Assembly (NCBI GenBank): GCA_963855995.1 | Contig: OY979718.1 | Location: 26,278,282 to 26,342,281, forward strand | Reading direction: 5' to 3' | From: Muricea muricata | Taxonomy: Eukaryota > Cnidaria > Anthozoa > Malacalcyonacea > Plexauridae | Length of the DNA: 64,000 nt | Shown here: piece by piece, positions 11,225-22,624 of the stretch | Layout of the letters: the number at the start of each line of letters is the position of its first letter | Numbering within the stretch: position 1 is the stretch's first letter | Notes under the pieces: model-generated | Database searches by the model: none | Told to the model about the DNA's origin: nothing | What the model saw: the letters and a program-made list of their open reading frames with translations, nothing else | Program-made: the position numbers and the translations under genes

Positions 11225-13918
11225 ATGAATTTCTCTATTTCTTTGACACTTATATCTCTATCAAATGACGCCTCCACTAACCCTGGTCCCGTCAGCAACT
11301 TCTCAATACCAAAACTTAACGTACGTGAATTAAAGATCTCTCACCTATAAACACAAGAAGCATACTGCCAAAAATAGACTATCTCCGATTACTAGTGAAA
11401 GATAATCCATTTGATGTCTTTTCAATCTCTGAAACATGGCTTAAACCAAGTATCTCAGACTCCGAAGTAGCTATACCTGGGTATTCAATTGTCAGAATGG
11501 ACCACCATGGAAAAATCGGAGGTGGCACTGTTATGTACATTCGTGATGGTTTACCTTTTAAAACCCAATAGGACCTAATTAGTAATATCTTGGAAAACTG
11601 TATGGTTGAAATTTTACGACCTAAGCCTAAAAAACTGTTTATATGTTGCGCTTACAGAGCCCCAAACAACCCTGTTGAAAACTACATCACCGAATTGGAA
11701 AACGTCATCCACAAACTTCCAAGCAACAGCGAGTTTATCTTGCTCGGTGACTTTAACATTGACCTTAGCAAGAACAATCGATCTCCTTTCAAATGATTAC
11801 TGAATAATCTCTCCTGCCAGCTCCAGCTAGACCAACTAATCACAGAACCCACAAGAATCACAACAACATCACAAACCACGATTGACTTGATTTTCGTTAG
11901 TGACCACTCTCTCTTGTTATGCGTCTTTAAAGCTGGTGTTACTAAAGCCCCGCCGCGTATAATTGAATATCGCTCTTACAAACGCTACAATAAAGAATCT
12001 TTATTGCAAGATCTTAGAAAAAACAATTGGTCTACTGCGGTAGATGATAATATTAATGCTACCGTTGACAACTGGTGCAAACGTTTTACTGACATAGCTG
12101 ATCTGCACGCGCCGATCAAGAGAATGAATGTCAAGGGAGTGAACATCCCGTGAATGACAGCAGAGCTAAGTCAGGCAATGCAACAACGAGACCATCATCT
12201 AAAGAAGGCACAAAAAACCCAGTCAAAAACACACTGGTCTGCATACCGCAAACACCGCTGCTTCGTAAACAAAAAGTGCGTGAATGTAAGTCCCAATACT
12301 ACGAAAACCTGATAAAAGAGAATAAAAACAATCCTTCTGGTCTATGGAAAACTTTGAATGAGTTGACATCCCGCAATATAAAGTCCTCAGCTCTTAGTTC
12401 AATTATAACGGACGGTGTATAGAATACAAGAACACAAAATCCATGTCATCTCTATTCAATAAATTTTTTACCAGTATTGGAATAACTTTGGCAAATGCGA
12501 TCAAACAAAAATGTAGGCAATTCCAGTCTCCCGGAAATCAACCACCAGGAGTCAATTCAACCTTCAAATTCCAAGAGATTCAAATTACGTCTGTTCTCAA
12601 GAATTTATCAAAACTAAAAACAAACAAATCCACTGGTCTTGATCGTATCACCGCTCGACTATTAAAAGATGCTGCCGTAGTCTTCGCCCTATCGCTAACC
12701 CAAATATTTAACCTATCGCTAAGCTCCTCCTCTTTCCCCCAAATCTGGAAAAACGGTAGAGTCACACCTATTTTCAAATCTGGAGAGCGCTCGAACATGT
12801 CAAATTACAGACCTATTACAGTATTACCAACCCTAAGCAAGATTTTGAAACGTTTTGTTAACACACAAATCTACAACTACCTAACCGAAAACAAAATCCT
12901 AACTTCTAATCAATTTGGTTTTAGACCTAAACTATCAACCAGCACTGCTTTGGCTTTCTTTACCGACAACATTCTTGAAAACGCTGATAATGGTCTGATT
13001 ACTGCCTCTGTTTTCTTGGACTTTAGTAAAGCATTTGACACCGTTGACTATTCTGTTGTGTAAATTAAAATCCGTTGGCTTGGATGACAATTCTCTAAAT
13101 TGGTTCGAGTCCTACCTTTCCTCCCGTCAACAAGTAACATCCATCGACAATACGCTGTCCAGCTCTCTACCCGTGTCAGTTGGCGTTCCACAAGGAAGCA
13201 TTTTAGGGCGACTTCTCATCATTATTTATATCAACGATATGCCCAACATTGTTAAACACTGCAAGATATTTCTCTACGCTGACGACACTCTGCTATTCTA
13301 CTCATCCAAGTCAGCTTGTGACATTGAGAAAAACGTAAACGGGGACCTTAGCTTGATCTCTCAGAGGCTTGATCACAACTTACTTACATTGAACTGCAAA
13401 AAATCTAAGTTCGTCCTGTTTGGTAGAAACAGCCGTCTGAAGTCGTTCACTAATATGTCCATAAATGTCAACGAACATCAACTTGCCCGTGAACGTACCT
13501 TTAAATATCTAGGTATAACTTTCACAGAAAATCTCACTTGGTCTGACCATTTAAATAATATTTCAACAAAAATTAACCAACGCATAGGACTGCTAAGAAG
13601 AATTAAAACCTTCATTCCACTCAAAACTAGACTTATCATCTACAACGCACTTATTTTTGCACTACTTGACTACGGAGTATTATATGGGGTGACAAGAATA
13701 ACTCCTCCTTAATGAATCAACTACAAATTCTCCAGAATAAGGCTGCAAAGACCATTCTTGACGCTCCCTACCTATCGTCATCAACTAAAGCCCTCAACAA
13801 ATTACACTGGCATCCACTTGCCCACCGACGCAAACTACACCAAATACAAACCATATATAAATTAAAAAATAATTCAACAGAGTCTAATCTCGGACTGCCT
13901 AAAACTAACCTGACATAA
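11225..13918 (+). pseudogene. Decayed APE-type non-LTR retrotransposon (LINE)
   Basis: The element encodes an exonuclease-endonuclease-phosphatase (APE-like) endonuclease followed by a reverse transcriptase, the layout of CR1/L2/Jockey-group LINEs. The endonuclease region (about 11350-11920) shows SETWLKP, GGGTVMYIRDG, CCAYRAPNNP, LLGDFNIDL and an SDH motif. The RT region (about 12560-13550) shows NYRPITVLP, NQFGFRP, VFLDFSKAFDTVD, VPQGSILG, the catalytic YADD and then FKYLGI. A terminal segment at about 13712-13918 resembles the post-RT tail. Decay is clear: in-frame stops near 11570, 11794 and 12151, and frame changes near 11346, 12430, 13040 and 13710. The Pro expected after QGSILG is Arg. 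It is not autonomous. The exact clade needs a phylogeny. Confidence 0.9.
11267..11290 (+). other. 2A-like motif at LINE N-terminus
   Basis: Codons 15-22 of the frame opening at 11225 read DASTNPGP, matching the ribosome-skipping 2A consensus D(V/I)ExNPGP except at the V/I and E positions. 2A-like motifs near the N-terminus of APE-type LINE proteins are established in several invertebrates. Here the missing Glu makes activity doubtful, and the downstream frame is broken. Confidence 0.5.
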
Positions 13919-15908
13919 TATATTTACTCATTTTTCAAATAAGGTCCTTCTTAGTTACCAAAATCGGAAAAAAGTTTTGAGTTTGGAAAGAAACTTGACA
14001 TACAGTGAGTTTTTGGATAAATCAAGGGATGTCTTTGGTCACAGCCTGTGTTCTTGCAACGATTTGATTAGGTGTGGGGTGAGCGCGTAGACGTTGATGA
14101 TATGATTTTGAACAAAGACAAATTATTTCTCCTTGATGTTTGTGCACCTCCTGTAACTGTAGCTGTGACTGTGAGTACTGAATATTGTATGACAGTGTAT
14201 GTTTCAATTTCATGCATTGTATTATTATTTAATTTTTGTATTTGAATATTTCATGCACTGTTTTATTAAAACTTTTGATATTTAAGAGTGTATAAAATAT
14301 GTTTTTGCGCAAAAGAGTGCTCAATGAATGTACTACCACCTGAAGATTCTTCTTGGATGAAACAGACTGTTGAAAATGAGTCCTGAAAGTGAGTCTTTAG
14401 TCCTGAACATTGGAAGGATAGTGAGAATTGCAACGTTACTGTTAACCATGTGTCGTGATCGAAAAGAATGTACACAATTGGTGTATACTGTCTACGCACA
14501 CCAAAAAGTTTGAGATCTTAATGCACCTCTAACCTTTTAGACTAAATTTTGCAAAAATTTGGAAAATCTTTCACTAGAGCTTGAAAGCGCATCATGAAAG
14601 TTGCAAAGTTTAGTTAAGGAATGGTGAAAAATGTAGAAAATACGACCTTCCAAAGTTGGCAAATTTTGTATACATTTGTTATACGCGTGAGAAGAAATAC
14701 CCCGTTGATACTTAGAGATATCTTTTTTCACGCGAAAACAATTGTATAAAATATTTGCTAACTTTGAAAGGTCATATCTTTTACATTTTCCAACATTTTC
14801 CAACCAAACTTTGTACTTAAACTGAATTTATATTGATGCTCTTTCAAGCTTCGTTAAAGATTTCCTAGTTCAGAGTTTTTCAAAATTAGAGTTAGAAAGT
14901 TAATTTGGTACACTTGATAAAGTATTGTTTACCGGCTATTTTTATGTTATTGCCTTCAAATATGAAAACATTTCCTATTGGTGAACAATTGTGTGAACGT
15001 TTAATACAGTAGATGTTCATTCAATGCAGAGATTTCTTGGGAAAAATGCAGAGTTCAGTCTTAAAAATCAGGAATGTTTTCTTGACATATTGCTGCAGAA
15101 AATATGTTACACTTCAACCATTTTCAACATGCAGTAATAGAAAATTGAAAATACTAGGGTCAAAGAGGCGGGAGCTTTAACAGTACTATATTCCCCAGGT
15201 AACGGGGGCCCTTTCCCAGAGGTCGGGGGGGGGGGGGGGCAGGGGTTTCAATTGACTAGTGCATAACAGACTTTGAAATTGACAACTTTGTTAATTGGAA
15301 CTAGTTGACAACAGGTCTGCATATTCTTGACTTGGAACCAATCTCTTGGGACTCACGAGACAATGTTTCTCGCCCACGTTGGCTGGTGCCTACAATAGAG
15401 CTGATAAAATATTCTTTTGTACTTCACCACCAACATGGCCGACGTGCAAGTCAAGAATATACAGCCTTTGACCTCATCGCAATCATTACAGGAAATTTTA
15501 TGCTTTATTTATTCCCTCACTTCCCACAAACACAAAAATCAAGGGTAGATTCCATCTAAACTGTGGCGAAGATTCGCCCATCGCGAAGATATATGCCAAT
15601 ATGGTATGGTTTTCACATGTGCAAAATACGAACTGTGTACGTCGAAATATTTCGCTAAATTCAGCCTGACCACCTTCAAAATTCCCCTATATCGTAGATC
15701 TAGATATTCTTCTACAACTACTGATAGAAAATAAAGCATATTACCTTGAAATTAAGGCAGGATTGCCTCAATATCTTGAACGTTTTCGGCAGGCCATTCT
15801 TGAAGATTTTAAACTTCGTGTTTTTTGATTGCCCACGGGCAAATACGACGAGAAAACACGCAGCAAGTCGATAAATGCCGATTAATTCCCGAGCGACTGG
15901 AAAGGGAT
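13919..15908. other. Non-coding stretch
   Basis: Short unremarkable ORFs. The stretch at 14520-14660 and that at 14680-14830 are partly reverse-complementary ('gaccttccaaagttgg' against 'ctttgaaaggtcatat'), consistent with a decayed hairpin element at about 14530-14830. A G run occurs at about 15226-15240. No gene is supported. Confidence 0.4.
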
Positions 15909-16269
15909 CAGGGTTTCCACTTTGACGGATTTTTTCCTTTTTGAGGAAATTTTTGCAATTGGAAGGAAAAAAAAAGGAAATGCAAAATAAAAGGAAATAT
16001 GAAGGAAATTTCAAAAAAATGGAAGAAAATAGAAAAAACTTTAATATTAGCTAATGTAGCACTGTGTAACTATTTGTGTAACCATGAATAAAGTGTGTAA
16101 CCTGATACTGTAACCCAATGGTGAGACCCAGATACATCTGAAGCTAGAATTTAAAAGTTGAAGTTCTAAAAAACTATATATAAAATACTTTGTATTATGT
16201 TAATATTGCTAATATCAGAGTACAAACTAAAAAGAGAGAAATGTTCAGTCAAAAAAGCGTAAGCTGGAA

Positions 16270-16561
16270 TAGACAAATTTGGCTAACTTTTGTTTATACC
16301 CAATTCACACTTTAATATCACTCACATGCCTAGTTACTATTATATTAGCTTGCGGCAGCGTAACGGAGAACAAAAGTAACTACGCATTTAGAAGTATGGA
16401 TTCATATCCATAACTCGTATTCATCACTCGTATGCCTGGTTACGTTTGTCCTAAGGTACTCTTCCGCAAACGAGAACAATGGTATCCAACCATGTGAATA
16501 ATCCAAAGTTGGGAATTGGGTGGCAACAGAAAAAACATTGTTAGCCAAATTTGTCTATTTT
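16270..16561. mobile_element. Nested TIR MITE inside the hAT-like element
   Basis: Left end aatagacaaatttggctaac matches the reverse complement of the right end gttagccaaatttgtctatt. The span is about 290 bp and non-coding. A short direct repeat (gtcagtatgtcttgggtgtc twice) lies immediately to the right at about 16570-16611. Target duplication was not resolved. Confidence 0.6.
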
Positions 16562-16689
16562 GATGATTCGTCAGTATGTCTTGGGTGTCGTCAGTATGTC
16601 TTGGGTGTCGTATTCCTAGTCAGTGCCCTAAACAGAAGCATTTCCCCCTAATCTGCTAATCTCTTTTAATCTTTTATCTGGATTAAATA

Positions 16690-17074
16690 CAGGGTGAGTA
16701 AAAAAAAACTGATGCCCTTTCAAATTCAAATTAGCTGCAAATTCATTACGGTGTATTCCCATGGGTATGTAGAGAACAGATCGTGATTTAGTTCACAGTA
16801 CCTAAACCAATTCTGACAATTCTTGCACGGCTAAAATTATGCATTTTAACTTCCACTGGGAATTAGATTTTGTTTTATACCAACGTCTGTCAAATTACAA
16901 GAATGAAATGCTGCTAGTTTGAATTTCAATAGCATCAGTTTTTACACTCATCCTGCACTGTGTACTTAGTCACGATCTGTTCTCTGTATACCTATGGGAA
17001 TACTTAAAGTTCCGTAATGAAATTCGCGGCTAATTTGAATTTGAAAGGGCATCAGTTTTTTTTTACTCACTCTG
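16690..17074. mobile_element. Mariner-type MITE, copy 1 (CAGGGTGAGT)
   Basis: The left terminus CAGGGTGAGTAAAAAA mirrors the right terminus, which ends TTTTTACTCACTCTG. The inverted arms continue through 'ctgatgccctttcaaatt' and its complement. TA dinucleotides flank both ends (16688-16689 and 17075-17076), the Tc1/mariner target preference. It is 385 bp with no transposase. A second full copy lies at 19526-19897. Confidence 0.85.
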
Positions 17075-17599
17075 TAGTTTAGTGATTTTAAACCACATGT
17101 TTGACCAAGTCGAGTGTTGATAGTTGTCTTGGAATCCGAATGGCCACGAGTGTCTGCCTGTTTACATGCCAGTTTGCCGCACTAGCATGGCATACCACGA
17201 AACTTAACTCCGTTTAGCCCTTCATAAATGACTTTATTACAAGAAGGAAATTTTAAGGAAATTTTCAAAACTGATGAAGGAAATTTCGTTTAAAATGAGG
17301 AAAAATTATGAGCAAAACAGGAAATTTTGTGCTGTAAAAGTGGAAACCCTGAAAGGGATACCCAGGGCAGTTTAAGGAAGGAAAAGGCTCTGGCACCAGC
17401 TGGCTTTTAAAACAAAATGCAAAATATTTTTCTAAAATGGCCAACACATACATTGAAGTGTTCAGAAAAATTTGCGTTATGCAGCGCCTAAGTAAGACGT
17501 CAAATGTTGGAAACTTGTTTACTAGTATTTTTTCTATGCTATATACGGTTTGGAAGAAAATGTGGGAGGTAATAGACCAAAATAAACCAATGAAATCAC

Positions 17600-17787
17600 C
17601 CGATCCGAACGTTGTATCCCAATAAAATTATTGTTTCCAATAAATTATTGGGATTGTTAGGGTTAGGATCAGGGTTGGGGTTTGGGTCAGGGTTCATTTA
17701 ATATGCATGAAGTGACAATTCCAGTAACTACTGAAATTATCAAACGTTGTAACCAGCAATTTTGTTGGAATACAACGTTCGGATCGG
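17600..17787. mobile_element. Small TIR MITE with TTAGGG-like core
   Basis: Inverted termini CCGATCCGAACGTTGTATCC and its complement (acaacgttcggatcgg) enclose about 150 bp. The core contains a degenerate string of gttagg/gggtt units at about 17655-17695 that resembles telomere repeat units but is too short and irregular to call telomeric. Non-coding. Confidence 0.65.
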
Positions 17788-18566
17788 TTGATGAAATGCA
17801 GAGGATGCTAGCCGGTGCTAGGGTCTTTTCCATGGCCTTTTCCCTTCCTCCATTTTAGAAAAGACCCTGGGAACGAGGTTGGGAAAAAAGCCAAATGGGA
17901 GTGTGTGGGGAGAGATCTGGGTATGGTGATGAAGCACCGTAGTAAACTGTCCGAAGGGTTAAAAATAATTAACTAATCCTACCAGTGTTGGCAGTGCGAC
18001 AAAGGCACACAAAAACATAAAATCATTTCACCATGACTATTGTCTTAAATGAGAATTGAACAGACAAATGTTTAAACAACGACGAGAACAATATTTTTTG
18101 GGATGACTTCGTTTAAATCGTTTTTAAACAAGCTCTCCACAGATCTTGCAAAGATTATTTAGAACTTTTACAACGAATGATGATAAAGTGCTAAAGATAA
18201 TGTTTAGTGTATTTTCTGAACATTTAGTTTGAAATTTAGGTATATCATTCTTATATATAGATTTTTTACACGTTCTGTTCTATTCTTTTATTTTATCTAG
18301 CCTGCTGGACATGCTAATTAATCCAACAGTTAACACACATACTGGCACACACATACATGTGCACGTCAAAAGTTGATGTGTTAAGATATTTCACTAGAAT
18401 ATGAGTTGTGTGTTAAATGAACGACGTTAAAAATTTAGCTGGAATACATTACTATATTAGTGACAAACTTATGAAATCAGTAATTTTATATTAGTACAGC
18501 TGGAAAGAGCATCCTTAATTTGGAAAAACTGTGAAGTTTGGTTAGAAAATATAGCCCCATGAGGTA
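17788..18566. other. Non-coding stretch 3' of the PAN/fibrinogen-like gene
   Basis: No gene or clear repeat is seen. It lies downstream of the stop codon of the minus-strand gene ending at 18841. Confidence 0.4.
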
Positions 18567-18645
18567 CAGGGTGAGTAAAAAAATTTTCATGTTCAAACTA
18601 GTCGCAAATTTCTTTACGGTTTATTCCCATGGGGAAAAAGTAGTG
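18567..18645. mobile_element. Partial mariner-type MITE (CAGGGTGAGT)
   Basis: It begins CAGGGTGAGTAAAAAA after a TA dinucleotide and continues with a diverged version of the left arm seen at 16690 and 19526 ('gcaaatttctttacggttta', 'ttcccatgggg'). No matching right end was found, so it is truncated or decayed. Confidence 0.6.
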
Positions 18646-18840
18646 TTGGGGCAAAAACTATCCTATGCCTTGGAGCATATAAATCAAAACTATATGTTGT
18701 TAACGTAATTATATGTATATATATCGACTCTACATTCCGTTATGTGCAATGTTTAACAATAAACGATAGAGTTATCATGACTGAGTACGTATTTATCGCT
18801 CTCTACAAAGTGATGTGAAATAGTCAAATTCCAATGTCAA

Positions 18841-19278
18841 TCATCCCCAGCAACGAAGCGCCCCTAGAGTGTGGTAACCCATTTCATCTAGACCATAATG
18901 ATAAAAACCAGTGTCTCCAAATCTCAGTTCCGTAACAGGCAGTGTGTCTTTATCTGTAAGGTAGCCACTGTCTTCAGTCCAAATATTATCATCCGAGTCG
19001 CAGTTACATCGTCTGCTACTAACTCGACAACTGTTGGTTATTCCACATTTACAATTCGAGCTACCGGGTGGAGCTCCTCCCCAATACGCCATCTTCGCGC
19101 CATCTCGGGACACCCACCACGAGAAAGGTTCATGAAACCATAACCCAGCCATATTACATTCATATCGTATAAATTGTTCACATTTCTGAGAACGCTCTAT
19201 TATTGTAACTACCTGCTCAATGCTAATGTTATACTTAACCTTCCGGCTGTAGGAGCCAGGATCTTCAAAGCCATTCAC
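18841..19278 (-). CDS. CNTNAP-type fibrinogen-like module, last coding exon
   Basis: This is the 3' coding exon of a minus-strand gene. It opens after a good acceptor (cttattcaactgtag) with VNGFEDPGSYSRKV. It contains the diagnostic run WWVSRDGAKMAYWGGAPPGS, then CKCGITNSC and CNCDSDDNIWTEDSGYLTD, LPVTELRFGDTG and a final GALRCWG before TGA. This cysteine, tryptophan and glycine pattern is that of the fibrinogen-like segment of contactin-associated proteins, known also from many cnidarian secreted proteins. The upstream exon at 20251-20432 joins in phase 0 (SRTQ then VNGF). The protein probably acts outside the cell in adhesion or recognition. No membrane segment follows, so this isoform ends at the module. 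Confidence 0.85.
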   Translation of the reverse strand: MNGFEDPGSYSRKVKYNISIEQVVTIIERSQKCEQFIRYECNMAGLWFHEPFSWWVSRDGAKMAYWGGAPPGSSNCKCGITNSCRVSSRRCNCDSDDNIWTEDSGYLTDKDTLPVTELRFGDTGFYHYGLDEMGYHTLGALRCWG

Positions 19279-19525
19279 CTACAGTTGAATAAGATTTAAA
19301 GTTTATTAAAAAATATTTGTCGAGACAGTGGACGTTAATAGTGCAAATTGTAACTGGATGAAAAGCGATGCTAACTCCAAAGAGAAGATCTTATTTCTGT
19401 TTTCATTTTGAGATGAATCACTATCCCCAACCAATCAAATATTGTGGAAAAAGTACTATCCACCCCCAATGGACAAAGCCTATGTCTACTGCTTTGCAAA
19501 AGTTGCAACAGCGGATAAAGCTATA

Positions 19526-19897
19526 CAGGGTGAGTAAAAAAAACTGATGCCCTTTCAAATTAAAATTAGCCGCGAATTTCATTACGGTTTCCTTCCATGG
19601 ATCTAGAGAGAACAGATCGTGACTTAGTACACAGTACAGGGTGAGTAAAAAAAATACGACACTATTGAAATTCAAACTAATATCATTGCATTCTTGCAAT
19701 TTGACAAACGTTGATGTAAAACAAAATCTAATTCCCTGCATGTGGAAGTTAAAATGCATAATTCTACTCGTGCAAGATTTGTCAGAAACAAGACCAAGTC
19801 AGAAACTAGACAACAATAACCCATGGGAATAATCCGTAATGAAATTCGCAGCTAATTTGAATTTGAAAGGGCATCAGTTTTCTTTTGTCCCACTCTG
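19526..19897. mobile_element. Mariner-type MITE, copy 2, in an intron
   Basis: Left CAGGGTGAGTAAAAAAAACT and right end CCCACTCTG are flanked by TA on each side. The inverted arms match copy 1 at 16690-17074. An internal second start 'tacagggtgagtaaaaaaaa' at about 19636 suggests a nested or internally duplicated copy. The element sits in the intron between the two fibrinogen-like exons. Confidence 0.85.
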
Positions 19898-19978
19898 TAG
19901 AAGTGATTGTGAATGTGTGGTATTTGTTATAATCCAGTATGCTCTCCCTCACTTTGCCTTGGGTGACGCAGACAAACA

Positions 19979-20148
19979 GAGGCGTAGCTAGAGCGTTAAT
20001 GGGGAAGGGGGGGGGGGTGTATATTCATATATTCATGCCCTGTCCGACGAGTTTCTTTTCAATTTGATTTGAAAACGGATAGTCGTCGTCCAGAGCATGA
20101 ATATATGAATAAACACCCCCGCCCTATTACGGTTCTAGGTACGGCCGT
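19979..20148. mobile_element. Hairpin MITE in the same intron
   Basis: The left arm (cgtagctagagcgttaatgg, G run, then gtatattcatatattcatgc) is mirrored by the right arm (gcatgaatatatgaataaac, C run, then a diverged tail to about 20148). Non-coding. The G/C runs form part of the stem. Confidence 0.65.
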
Positions 20149-20250
20149 GTGGATGAGTTCGGATGTCAAATGTTTACACTACAGGGTATATACCCTCAAA
20201 TTAGGGTAACAAGCTCAACCCACTGCTTAGCTGGCCGCCTGATCCCATAC

Positions 20251-20432
20251 CTGAGTCCTTGATTCACTGTCATGTCCAATCACTGTCACACCAGTGCCAT
20301 TCTTTGAGGTCATATCACAATAGACGACAACAGTATTAGACGTGCTGTCGTTAGGGGTGATGACGTAGTTTCCACTAGTTACACTGGTGTCTTGTTCTCG
20401 TATTTTTGTACACGTACTCGGTGGTGAAGGTC
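20251..20432 (-). CDS. CNTNAP-type fibrinogen-like module, first exon
   Basis: A 182-nt exon with acceptor atttaacttaaag and donor CAG/gtatgg. In frame it reads from GPSPPSTC through SGNYVITPNDS and VVVYCDMTSKNGTGVTVIGH to DSESRTQ. This is the N-terminal half of the fibrinogen-like module: the 'G-Y-x-I-x-P' and 'YCDM' signatures precede the WWVSR half in the next exon. The start phase (2 nt) accepts one G from the 13-nt microexon, making GGA (Gly). The end phase is 0, matching the exon at 18841-19278. It does not appear as a long ORF because it is bounded by introns. Confidence 0.85.
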
Positions 20433-20666
20433 CTTTAAGTTAAATAAACACTGTTTTACTTTATAGTGTTGGTATAAATATAATTGTAATTAATGATGTG
20501 TGCGATGAATTCAGTATCTTTTATTGACAAATTCTGTACGCAATTGTATAAGTAAGAACGCTGTTCTTGCCATGAAAAATATTTCGCAGTCATTTCGTAT
20601 AACATTAGTTAATGATAATGCATTATCGAGTATGGTATAAATGACGGAGGTCAGAACTTTTCTTAC

Positions 20667-20679
20667 CTTCATTCATTGC
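20667..20679 (-). CDS. Predicted 13-nt microexon
   Basis: On the minus strand a strong acceptor tract (tttctttgttattttttag) is followed by GCAATGAATGAAG and then the donor gtaagaa. Read in phase 0 it adds A-M-N-E plus the first base of a Gly codon, completed by the GA that opens the exon at 20251-20432. Phases fit on both sides if the PAN exon ends in phase 0. The inference rests on splice consensus and phase only. Confidence 0.5.
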
Positions 20680-21366
20680 CTAAAAAATAACAAAGAAATT
20701 TCAACACGTAGAACAACATCTGCTCTATCGTGGCAATTAATAACTATACAGGAGGGGGGCATTGGATGCGCGTTTTACGAACTAGGCAACAACAAGCATG
20801 TATAAATTTTTTCAAATATTAATTTTCTTTTGAACCGATGAGTAAACTCGTGAAAGCAGTAGGTTTACATGGAAATACATACTCAAATTTAAGTCAATAT
20901 AGGTAGGTGATGACAAAGGTTCAAATATATAGCATAGCTCTAGGCCACTGAAAAAAATGCTACACTTTTTGTTAATTAAACTTTGACTAAACAATCCATA
21001 ATACCTTCTATCACTACAAATTAAGGAGGAAAGTCCATGCACCTGCTTAATAACTTTTGTCTGAAAAACTAAACGTATATACTGTTGTTCACCTCCTGCA
21101 TGGCACTTAATTTAGTCTTGTTGTTTTTTTAATTTTAAATTAATACCGTTAGAAACAGCAATCAAAAATTTGCCTCGGCACATTTCATACTTATCACAGC
21201 CCATTTTTTTTCATCACTGCACAAATAGGTTATCACTGCCACTAGAATTGGGTATGCAGTCTATATTCGTATATATCATGTTAAGTTTTACCCATTGTAC
21301 ATGTAGGCCTAGATACATTATTTTCATTAGAAACTGACTGATTACGAACATCTTTAATATCCGTAC

Positions 21367-21593
21367 AGCTTCAACATCTTGAAATAGTGTCCAGTCCCCC
21401 GGCGTTTTATTAGTTTTCATGCTAGTGGTGTTAGTAAGTTGACAGTTTACCGGCTGCTTCTCATCGGTTTTCGTTCTGAAGTTAAACGCAACACATCTGG
21501 GTTCTTTGTAGCAAAGATAATTACAGTTTACTTGGGTGCTTGGTTCCACAGTGTGATTAGAAATAATCTCCTTCAGGGGCAAAGGTGGACCAT
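21367..21593 (-). CDS. PAN/apple-like domain exon
   Basis: On the minus strand, after acceptor cgtttttacag, the frame reads GPPLPLKEIISNHTVE, then CNYLCYKEPRCVAFNF, VNCQLTNTT and GDWTLFQD. The spacing C-x3-C-x5-C, the 'C-x-x-FN' core, the later C-x-L and the terminal W fit the PAN_1/apple fold common in cnidarian extracellular proteins. The 5' boundary needs one base from an upstream exon that I did not find, so the signal peptide and start are missing. The 3' boundary is uncertain: GCT/gtacgg at 21366 and TTC/gtaatc at 21345 both give phase 0. It lies about 0.7 kb upstream of the microexon. Confidence 0.7.
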
Positions 21594-22624
21594 CTGTAAA
21601 AACGGAGTTAAAGATGTTGCAAATATGTATGAAATACATAACACGGTCACGAAAGATTGACAGTGTGTGTGTGTGTGTGGGGGGGGGGCTCACATCTTTT
21701 TTAGTTGAAGCTATTCACACAGTCAAAATAACCTGAAATAACCGAAGCACACGTAAACGGAAGTATTCCCCGAAAAGTTCACTTGCTTTAGCAGGACTAA
21801 TAGAACACTGACTTTGTCTGATTGGCTTATGTGTTTTTCGGTTAATTGCGGCAATCGCAATTTGGTGACAAAAGCGCCAATAGTGTTTTTACGCTGGTAA
21901 ACTATAGGTACAATTATATATACATAGTACACATACGCACGCTTACACACGAAACACACACAGACAAGTTACACACAAATGCTTAAAGATGGTCTACTAA
22001 AACACAAATTTATCGGTGCTATTCTTTGTGACAAGGACAGTCACGCACCAACAGCAGGATAGTTCAACATCATATGCTGAATGAAGAAGTTCTAAGACTA
22101 AGTATCTGCGTTTTAGAAAGTTTTTGAAAGAGATGGGGCTAGAAAATGTATCTGGATTGACATCTTGACATGCAGTGAATGCGGTTGAAATAGGGGGATT
22201 GAAACGTAGCAGTTCTGCACAAGGAAGTTTAGGAGTGCCGACGGCCACTATGTTATCAGTTCCACAATACTGTCACGGGAAATAAATCTAATATGCACAA
22301 GGTAACGCAGTAATTTATCATTTGATAGTTTTGACATGTACAATGTGAATTTTATTCAATTTAATTCATTTCAGTTAAATTTCTTACATCGTTTGCCAAA
22401 AGTTTCTTGAAAGTGCATGCTTTTTGGTTTCTCTAAATTTAGTGTTTTCTCGGCGTTTTGTTACGTCTTCTTCCAACGGTTTTAATTCCAAAATATATTT
22501 CACTAAAAACCGAAATTTTCAGTTTCAAAAAAGAAATGGGCTTTCCATCTTGCAATTGAGCGTTTCAGTATACGTACGTAGTTTTCAGTATCTTACATAT
22601 ATTTCTATATAAGATTATCATATC
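21594..22624 (-). other. Intron or 5' region of the PAN gene; GT repeat
   Basis: A (GT)n plus G run lies at about 21663-21689. No signal-peptide exon for the PAN gene was found here, though it would be expected somewhere upstream on the minus strand. The longer minus-strand ORF at 21997-22248 has no domain signature. Confidence 0.35.

Larger units (their letters stand above)
15909..17351. mobile_element. hAT-like non-autonomous transposon with nested MITEs
   Basis: The termini are exact inverted repeats: left CAGGGTTTCCACTTT, right AAAGTGGAAACCCTG. They are flanked by perfect 8-bp duplications AAAGGGAT at 15901-15908 and 17352-17359. A CAGGG terminus with an 8-bp duplication is the established hAT signature. 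Subterminal regions are rich in 'aaggaaat' blocks in opposite orientation at the two ends, as expected of transposase-binding repeats. No transposase ORF is present. Two younger elements are nested inside (16270-16561 and 16690-17074). Confidence 0.85.

Noticed and set aside
17655-17695. Interstitial telomere repeat
   Set aside because: The gggtt/gttagg units are few and irregular and lie inside a small TIR element.
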